The position numbers and the translations under genes were made by a program. The notes beneath the pieces are model-generated. The model was not told where the DNA came from. It saw only the letters and a list, made by a program, of their open reading frames with translations, and searched no databases. A stretch of 11,786 nt of DNA, taken from positions 1,192-12,977 of the forward strand of contig DLXL01000543.1 of the NCBI GenBank assembly GCA_003448025.1. Direction: 5' to 3'. The DNA comes from Saprospirales bacterium (GTDB lineage Bacteria; Bacteroidota; Bacteroidia; Chitinophagales; Saprospiraceae). Of this stretch, positions 7,039 through 11,786 are shown piece after piece. Position 1 is the first letter of the stretch; each line of letters begins with the position of its first letter.

Positions 7039-10000
7039 TACCTGATAAGTTGAAGCGTTCCACTGAATATGGATACTTTTTGATCGACAAAGCGCACTGC
7101 AATCACATACCTGTAGGATCCAGCTTCTGCTTTTTGGCCCAAACAGATGCCATTCCAACCAAATTCGGGGTTTTCAGGAGTGATCAAGGTGGTATTATCC
7201 ATTACATGAGCGTCAAAAACAAGTGCATTGTACTTGTCGTAAATCCTGAAATAGTCCAGACTATGTACCGAAGGACTGCTGGTCCGCACATAGAATAAAT
7301 CATTTACGCCATCGTCGTTTGGCGTGAAAGCGTCTGGAATGTACAATTCTTCCTCACGATTTATTTTCAGCGTTACCCTTACGGTATCCACTCTCACACA
7401 GCCCGTGGGGTTGGTGGCATAGACATAGTACACCATGGATCTTTCCGGAGTACAGACCGGATTGCTGATGTCTGGATTGTTGAGAAATAATTCGGGTTTC
7501 CAGGAATAAACGGCATCCACCTGATTTGAAATGGCGCTGAATTGTACCGATTCGCCGGGGCGCAACTCTACATAGTCTGGCCCTGCTGCTAGTTCAAAGA
7601 GGTCGGTGAAGGATAAAAGCACAGTAGTATCCAGCACGCAGCCGATCTGATTCCGGACTATTATATTGTACAACCCGGTATCCAGGGAAGGGTGAAAGTC
7701 TCCGATCTGAGTATAACCGGGAGTACTGACCGTCACAATATTGGTGGGATCTGTCGGTATCCGCAAGTCTATGCCGTCTTCAGGATCACACAAGGGGTCA
7801 ACAATGATCTCAGCCTGAATCGCCTCATCAAAGTGCAGGACAACCATGCTGCTATCAGGGCATAAACCATTGTTGCTCACGGTCAGTGCGATCTCATGGG
7901 TGCCGGGAGTCTGGAATAGCTGCTGAAACGACTTTTGGAAGGAAACTGGCAGACCATTATATTTCCAGATAAAAGAGTTCGCAGCCTGTGCGTTGACTTG
8001 AAACGAGGCTGTTACCGGAACACAGGTTTGAGGAAGGGCATATTCAATCGCTGCAGCAGGGGTTTCCAATACTGATACAAGGGTGGTATCTGATTGAGTG
8101 CAGCCATTTCCGGCAAATGCGGTAAAAATGGCCTGATAGTCGCCTGGCTGGGAGTATGCGTGTGTGGTATGGCATTCAGATGCCACATTGCCGTCGCCAA
8201 ACTGCCAATAACAGGTTACCGGCACGGTTGGACTGGTGCCGAAATACGATACTTCCTTTCCAGTGCATCCCTGATTTTCTGCAGTAGCCTGAATTTCGGG
8301 CAGCTCAAGTACATTGATAGGTCGGATAAGTGTGGTTTTGCACCCAGCTGGGCTGGTGGCTGTCGCCATGATGGAGTAAGTGCCCGGAAGGGCATAGCTG
8401 TGAATAGTGGTTGTCTGGGTAGTGGAGGACCCATCCCCATAGGTCAATGCCAAATCAGTTGCGTTGGTATTGACCTGGAATAGCACCTCTTCGGAGGCAC
8501 AAACATTCGGATCAACGATCAGCCCTAATTCCGGTGTTGGGAATATCTGGATCGGCAGGGTCATACTGTCGTATCCACAACCGAAGGTGTAGAGAGTGGC
8601 TGTATAAGTGCCCGGGGTATTGAAAATTATGGAGACTGTATCGCTCAGAAAGGTATTGCCGTCAGAAAATTGCCAAAGAACAGGAGCTCCTTCGGTAGAT
8701 TCACTATACAATATCACCGGACTGCCGGCACAGCGGGGGGTAGCAGGTGTGCCGATTAAAGCATTTACTGCGGCAGGATGGACCACCACTTCCTGATAAG
8801 CAGTATCGGAACTGCAGGCGTTGGAGGATACCAGCCAGATGCCAATGGTGTCAGGATTGTCCTGAGCATAAAACTGAAAAATGGAAGATATTCCTGCTGT
8901 TGCAGCACTGATTGCTCCCGTTGAGGTGTAATAGGTATTGTTCAGGGGATATTGGGTGCTTAAAAGGGAAGCTTCCAGCATGGCGCCGGAGCAGATTTCG
9001 CTTGCAGAAATGGCAAAATCGGCCACGGGGTTGGGCAGCACTTTCAGGAATTGCTGCACTTCATAAAACCCGCAGCCCCCAGGTACACTCAGCCGGATAG
9101 GGAATATAGTGTCGGTCAGGCCATCCGGATAGGTGATTGGTGGTGGTGAATAGCCATAAAAGCTTTGCCCAGGACCGGTTTCCCATAGATAATGATTGTG
9201 CTGTGCATCGCTGAGATTGATGAATTGCACCGTAAGTGGAGCGCAGCCGGAATCCGGTTGTGCTAAAAATTCCACCGATCCAGGTGGCAGCGGCGCAGGA
9301 ATTTCAATGGTAGCGGAATCTAATACAGTGCACAATGGCTGGCCTGTCACCGGATGGACATTATAAGCTTCATATTGCAATAAATAGGTGCCCGGAAGGC
9401 TGTAACTAGCCGAAAGAGTGTTGGCGACACCGTTCCCCCAGTCAATAGCATAGACTACCCCGCCAACAGCATTGGGTAGAAGATTGATTAACTCTCCCTG
9501 ACAAGCAGTATCCCTGTCGAGTTGGAAACCTGCCGCTGGTAATGATCTCACTACCACTGTCAACTCGTCGGTTTTGCAACCTGGTGGAAAGGTTGGGTTG
9601 GTGTACAGATAGGTATAGGCAGAATCACGTTTAAGGAGCTGAAGATCAATCGTGTTTCCGGAAATACCCGGTCCGGTAAAGAAACCGCCCGGTGAAAATC
9701 CCGTGATCTCTACGGATGATTCCGTTTCACACATATAAATATCGGCGCCGGCCTTAATACTGTCGGCAGGTGCTACCTGAATGGAAATGGTATCGCGGTC
9801 CAGGCAGATACCTACCCCTCTGGTATAAATCAGCGTGTAAACACCGGGATTTACCGGATTAAACCAGGTTTGTCCCTGAAAAGTAAATAAATGTTCCCCG
9901 GTCCAGTATCCGGTGGAGTCACTTGCCGAAAGCGGAAAGGATGGGGTCTGTGTGCAAAGGGCTGTATCGGGAGAAAGGATATGTACCTCTTCGGGATAAA

Positions 10001-11636
10001 TGACGAGCAGGGTGGTGGATACGGTTGTGTCAGTACAGGTGTTCTGAACCGTTGCCACCACTTGAAATGGGCTGTTGACCGCTGTAAGGGGAAAAGGGAA
10101 GCTGTCAATTACGACATTATTTATGGTGTAAACGGCCTCCGGCTCGAACGGGGTAGGGGTGTAGTTCCAAAGCAGGCACTCTACTGATGGCGTATCGAGG
10201 GAAAGCGTAATCGGTTTGTCAATCTTCAGTAACAGGGTGTCGGCACGCCTGCAGACACCGTAGTCGCGAAAAGCAATGAATCGATAAACTCCGGGTATGT
10301 TTTGAACAAAAAAAGTGTCCTGTGGGGTGATCTTGAGTCCGGCTCCGGTCCAGACTACCGGCAGATTGGCCTTTAATCTCATAGTGTCTGCATTGACACA
10401 TATCGCCAGGCGAGCAGTATCAGGGGAGAGTATTACCACCTCACGGGCAGTCTGCACGAGAAAAGTGTCCTTTAGTAGCTGGTATTTGCAGGTATGGATC
10501 AATTCGGCTTCTACATAATAGGGGGTAGGGCTAACAGGAAGCATGACCGGAAACGAGTCGACCTGTATGCCGTTGATCCGGTAGATTGCCTGCTGAATAA
10601 AAGGAGATGGTGTATAGACAAGGTCCAGGCAGGTGTCCCGTTGGGGAAAAAGGGAAAGAGTGGGCGGCTCCACTACCTCCACTGTCAGGGTCACGGTATC
10701 CGGTTGATGGCAAAGGTTGTCAACCTTAAGCTTGATTTCATAGGTTCCCGGCTCAATGAAAAGAATTCTTGCTACACTGGTATCAGCTGGATTTGGATTT
10801 GGATACCAGAACCAGTTTTGTTGACCATCCCCCAACCAGGAGTAAAAATCTTCATAAAGGGAGACGCTTCCATCAAGCCTGATAATGGACCAGGGCTCTT
10901 CAAAGCAAACCTGATAATGCAGGTTCCCTAATTGTGTCGCACCTGAATCGATCACAGCATCGGCTTGCGTAGCATTTAAGGCGGTAATCAGCGTGGTGCG
11001 GCAAACAGTATCACACACATTGCCGGCACAATATCTCAGCGTTTGTATACCTGCGGAGTCCCAATGATAGGTTACCTGGTTTCCCAACAAAAACGTGCTG
11101 TCCTGAACAAGCCAAGACTGATAATTAAGGCCTTTGTCGGAACAGAGAATATCTTCTCCGGTTCCGGTAAACGTAACCGGTTCACCCAGGCAAGCTATGT
11201 AGGGGTCTACTTGAAAATTAGCCTTCGGCGGATTTCTTAAAGTCAGGATAAAGGCACTATTAGTGGGCTCTATGGAGGGTAAAGTATGGTGCGTGCGTAG
11301 AATGATGATATAAAAGCCCTGGTAGATACAGGAGTCCGCAAACTCGGCCAGGTCGTAAAGGTGAGTTTGTGGCGGTGGATTAGTACTGCCCGGTATGATG
11401 GTAGGATTGGAATTGTCGCCCCAGTCGATTTCGAAGTAATCAATCAGCGACAGGTTATTATAGGAAGTATCTACTACGATCTTTACGCAAGCCTCCATAG
11501 TGTCAGCCGTAACACACAGGTATTGCTTGCCATCGCAGGCAGAAATCGTTGGATTGTTGTTTTGAGCCAGCACAGATCCTGGATTTACCAGCAAAAGCAA
11601 GGACAAAACAGTGGTAATACCCTTCAGAATATGCAA
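7038..11636 (-). CDS. Giant T9SS-exported PKD/Ig-like surface protein A (type B sorting domain)
   Basis: A 1532-residue secreted protein, collinear with protein B over its whole length and probably of the same class (surface adhesin or filament). It has a signal peptide (1-25, hydrophobic TTVLSLLLLVNPGSVLAQ) and an N-terminal module (26-138, with IDWGDNS at 70-76 and PTNSAFILTLRNPP at 124-137). PKD-like units follow at about 139-222 and 223-323, then two DSFP modules (about 325-472 and 476-625) and a GADIYMC unit (630-698). PKD/Ig-like units run from about 701 to 1426 (PDSGCAPLTVQF 794-805, WQFGDGNV 1144-1151), ending in a type B sorting domain (1432-1532). No in-frame ATG exists between the TAA at 11642-11640 and the signal peptide, so TTG at 11636 is the best start. 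A -7 promoter element lies about 37 bases upstream. The TAA stop shares a base with the ATG of gene B. As first gene of the operon it probably sets expression of the rest. Confidence 0.9.
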   Translation of the reverse strand: MHILKGITTVLSLLLLVNPGSVLAQNNNPTISACDGKQYLCVTADTMEACVKIVVDTSYNNLSLIDYFEIDWGDNSNPTIIPGSTNPPPQTHLYDLAEFADSCIYQGFYIIILRTHHTLPSIEPTNSAFILTLRNPPKANFQVDPYIACLGEPVTFTGTGEDILCSDKGLNYQSWLVQDSTFLLGNQVTYHWDSAGIQTLRYCAGNVCDTVCRTTLITALNATQADAVIDSGATQLGNLHYQVCFEEPWSIIRLDGSVSLYEDFYSWLGDGQQNWFWYPNPNPADTSVARILFIEPGTYEIKLKVDNLCHQPDTVTLTVEVVEPPTLSLFPQRDTCLDLVYTPSPFIQQAIYRINGIQVDSFPVMLPVSPTPYYVEAELIHTCKYQLLKDTFLVQTAREVVILSPDTARLAICVNADTMRLKANLPVVWTGAGLKITPQDTFFVQNIPGVYRFIAFRDYGVCRRADTLLLKIDKPITLSLDTPSVECLLWNYTPTPFEPEAVYTINNVVIDSFPFPLTAVNSPFQVVATVQNTCTDTTVSTTLLVIYPEEVHILSPDTALCTQTPSFPLSASDSTGYWTGEHLFTFQGQTWFNPVNPGVYTLIYTRGVGICLDRDTISIQVAPADSIKAGADIYMCETESSVEITGFSPGGFFTGPGISGNTIDLQLLKRDSAYTYLYTNPTFPPGCKTDELTVVVRSLPAAGFQLDRDTACQGELINLLPNAVGGVVYAIDWGNGVANTLSASYSLPGTYLLQYEAYNVHPVTGQPLCTVLDSATIEIPAPLPPGSVEFLAQPDSGCAPLTVQFINLSDAQHNHYLWETGPGQSFYGYSPPPITYPDGLTDTIFPIRLSVPGGCGFYEVQQFLKVLPNPVADFAISASEICSGAMLEASLLSTQYPLNNTYYTSTGAISAATAGISSIFQFYAQDNPDTIGIWLVSSNACSSDTAYQEVVVHPAAVNALIGTPATPRCAGSPVILYSESTEGAPVLWQFSDGNTFLSDTVSIIFNTPGTYTATLYTFGCGYDSMTLPIQIFPTPELGLIVDPNVCASEEVLFQVNTNATDLALTYGDGSSTTQTTTIHSYALPGTYSIMATATSPAGCKTTLIRPINVLELPEIQATAENQGCTGKEVSYFGTSPTVPVTCYWQFGDGNVASECHTTHAYSQPGDYQAIFTAFAGNGCTQSDTTLVSVLETPAAAIEYALPQTCVPVTASFQVNAQAANSFIWKYNGLPVSFQKSFQQLFQTPGTHEIALTVSNNGLCPDSSMVVLHFDEAIQAEIIVDPLCDPEDGIDLRIPTDPTNIVTVSTPGYTQIGDFHPSLDTGLYNIIVRNQIGCVLDTTVLLSFTDLFELAAGPDYVELRPGESVQFSAISNQVDAVYSWKPELFLNNPDISNPVCTPERSMVYYVYATNPTGCVRVDTVRVTLKINREEELYIPDAFTPNDDGVNDLFYVRTSSPSVHSLDYFRIYDKYNALVFDAHVMDNTTLITPENPEFGWNGICLGQKAEAGSYRYVIAVRFVDQKVSIFSGTLQLIR
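7041..7343 (-). other. Type B T9SS C-terminal sorting domain of protein A
   Basis: Residues 1432-1532 contain YIPDAFTPNDDGVNDLFYVR, then DYFRIYDKYNALVFDA, FGWNGICLGQKAEAGSYRY and the closing GTLQLIR. This is the gliding-motility-associated C-terminal domain that targets proteins to the T9SS. It is close to the domain in protein B, so a single PorP/SprF partner could plausibly serve both. Confidence 0.92.
9762..10211 (-). repeat. Protein A, DSFP module copy 2
   Basis: Residues about 476-625 of protein A contain YTPTPFEPEAVYTINNVVI (492-510) with DSFP directly after it. An NTC segment, EEVHILSPDTALC (549-561), PGVYTLIYTRGVG and CLDRDT (611-616) follow. These anchors match copy 1 (325-472) in order and spacing. 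The CRRADT motif of the other copies is altered to CLDRDT here. Confidence 0.72.
10221..10664 (-). repeat. Protein A, DSFP module copy 1
   Basis: Residues about 325-472 of protein A contain RDTCLDLVYTPSPF (333-346), IYRINGIQVDSFPVMLP (351-367), an HTCK segment, VVILSPDTARLAIC (400-413), then PGVYRFIAFRDYG and VCRRADT (461-467). It aligns with copy 2 of the same protein and with both copies in protein B. I do not recognise the module from a named family. Confidence 0.72.
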
Positions 11637-11672
11637 TGCTTACAACAATTTTGCACTTGTTAAAGATTCTGT

Positions 11673-11681
11673 GCAAACCTA
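11673..11681 (-). promoter_or_regulatory. Bacteroidetes-type -7 element TAGGTTTGC
   Basis: The minus strand reads TAGGTTTGC, an exact fit to the TAnnTTTG -7 consensus of the Bacteroidetes primary sigma factor. Transcription would start near 11668, leaving a leader of about 30 bases before the TTG at 11636. I see no good TTG/TTTG -33 box at the usual distance; that zone is occupied by AT palindromes instead. The promoter may be weak or depend on an activator. Confidence 0.55.
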
Positions 11682-11699
11682 TAAAATAACTTTAATCAG

Positions 11700-11723
11700 T
11701 TATAAATTTATAAATAATTATTT
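11700..11723. promoter_or_regulatory. Two abutting AT palindromes, possible operator
   Basis: TTATAAATTTATAA (11700-11713, 14 bp, perfect) is followed with a two-base overlap by AAATAATTATTT (11712-11723, 12 bp, perfect). Relative to a start near 11668 they lie at about -32 to -55, where an activator or repressor could bind. AT-only sequence makes palindromes by chance fairly often, so this is only a candidate site. Confidence 0.3.
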
Positions 11724-11786
11724 TGAATATGATTGCTGAAGCCAGACGAAAAATAGTTTAAATGGTTGGCTTTTGTTTTGGGTTTT

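Larger units (their letters stand above)
11637..11786. other. AT-rich upstream region of the operon
   Basis: No gene is visible in these 150 bases, which form the 5' side of giant gene A and run off the window. The region is clearly richer in A/T than the coding part. It contains a -7-type promoter element and two abutting AT palindromes, described separately. Whether the next gene to the right is divergent or in the same direction cannot be seen. Confidence 0.6.

Noticed and set aside
7039..7158. Possible 40-residue N-terminal extension of protein B, starting at 7158
   Set aside because: It would lie inside the sorting domain of protein A in another frame and would bury a perfect signal peptide. 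ATG 7038 in the TAATG overlap explains the gene fully.
11624..11656. Short GTG-started leader frame encoding a Cys-rich decapeptide before gene A
   Set aside because: It is ten codons long with a non-ATG start; nothing beyond the cysteines supports translation.

Overview
The window looks like a piece of a Bacteroidota chromosome. Two very large secreted proteins end in the gliding-motility-associated (type B) C-terminal sorting domain of the type IX secretion system (T9SS). A PorP/SprF-family membrane protein follows them, and the only recognisable promoter element is of the Bacteroidetes -7 type. The style of the repeats (Cys-rich PKD-like modules) suggests Saprospiria or Chitinophagia, but that is a guess; no rRNA, tRNA or phylogenetic marker is present.

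Every convincing gene is on the minus strand, so the window reads right to left. The right edge (11786-11637) is an AT-rich upstream region with a TAnnTTTG -7 element and two abutting AT palindromes. Next come giant gene A (11636-7038, 1532 aa), giant gene B (7038-2416, 1540 aa), a PorP/SprF gene (2419-1379, 346 aa) and a VAT-1-like zinc-less quinone-oxidoreductase-type dehydrogenase (1327-254). A and B overlap by one base (TAATG), B and the PorP/SprF gene by four bases (ATGA), and the dehydrogenase follows after 51 bases. This is a tight, probably translationally coupled operon. The left edge (1-253) has no gene. It holds period-8 simple repeats and a perfect 39-bp inverted repeat with a 3-base loop, placed just after the last stop codon.

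A and B are full-length, collinear paralogues. Each has a signal peptide, a conserved N-terminal module, about a dozen PKD/Ig-like beta-sandwich modules, two tandem copies of a roughly 150-residue module marked by 'YxIN..xxDSFP' and 'CRRADT', and a type B sorting domain ending in the same seven residues, GTLQLIR. The simplest reading is that two related giant surface adhesins (SprB-like in logic, not necessarily in sequence) are made together with the dedicated SprF-like outer-membrane partner that brings them to the T9SS. The dehydrogenase has no obvious role in this and may simply be carried along downstream.

The points most worth a second look are the duplicated coupled adhesin pair with one shared SprF-like partner, the internally duplicated DSFP module, the conserved N-terminal module, the long perfect hairpin flanked by period-8 arrays, and the absence of an in-frame ATG start for two of the four genes.
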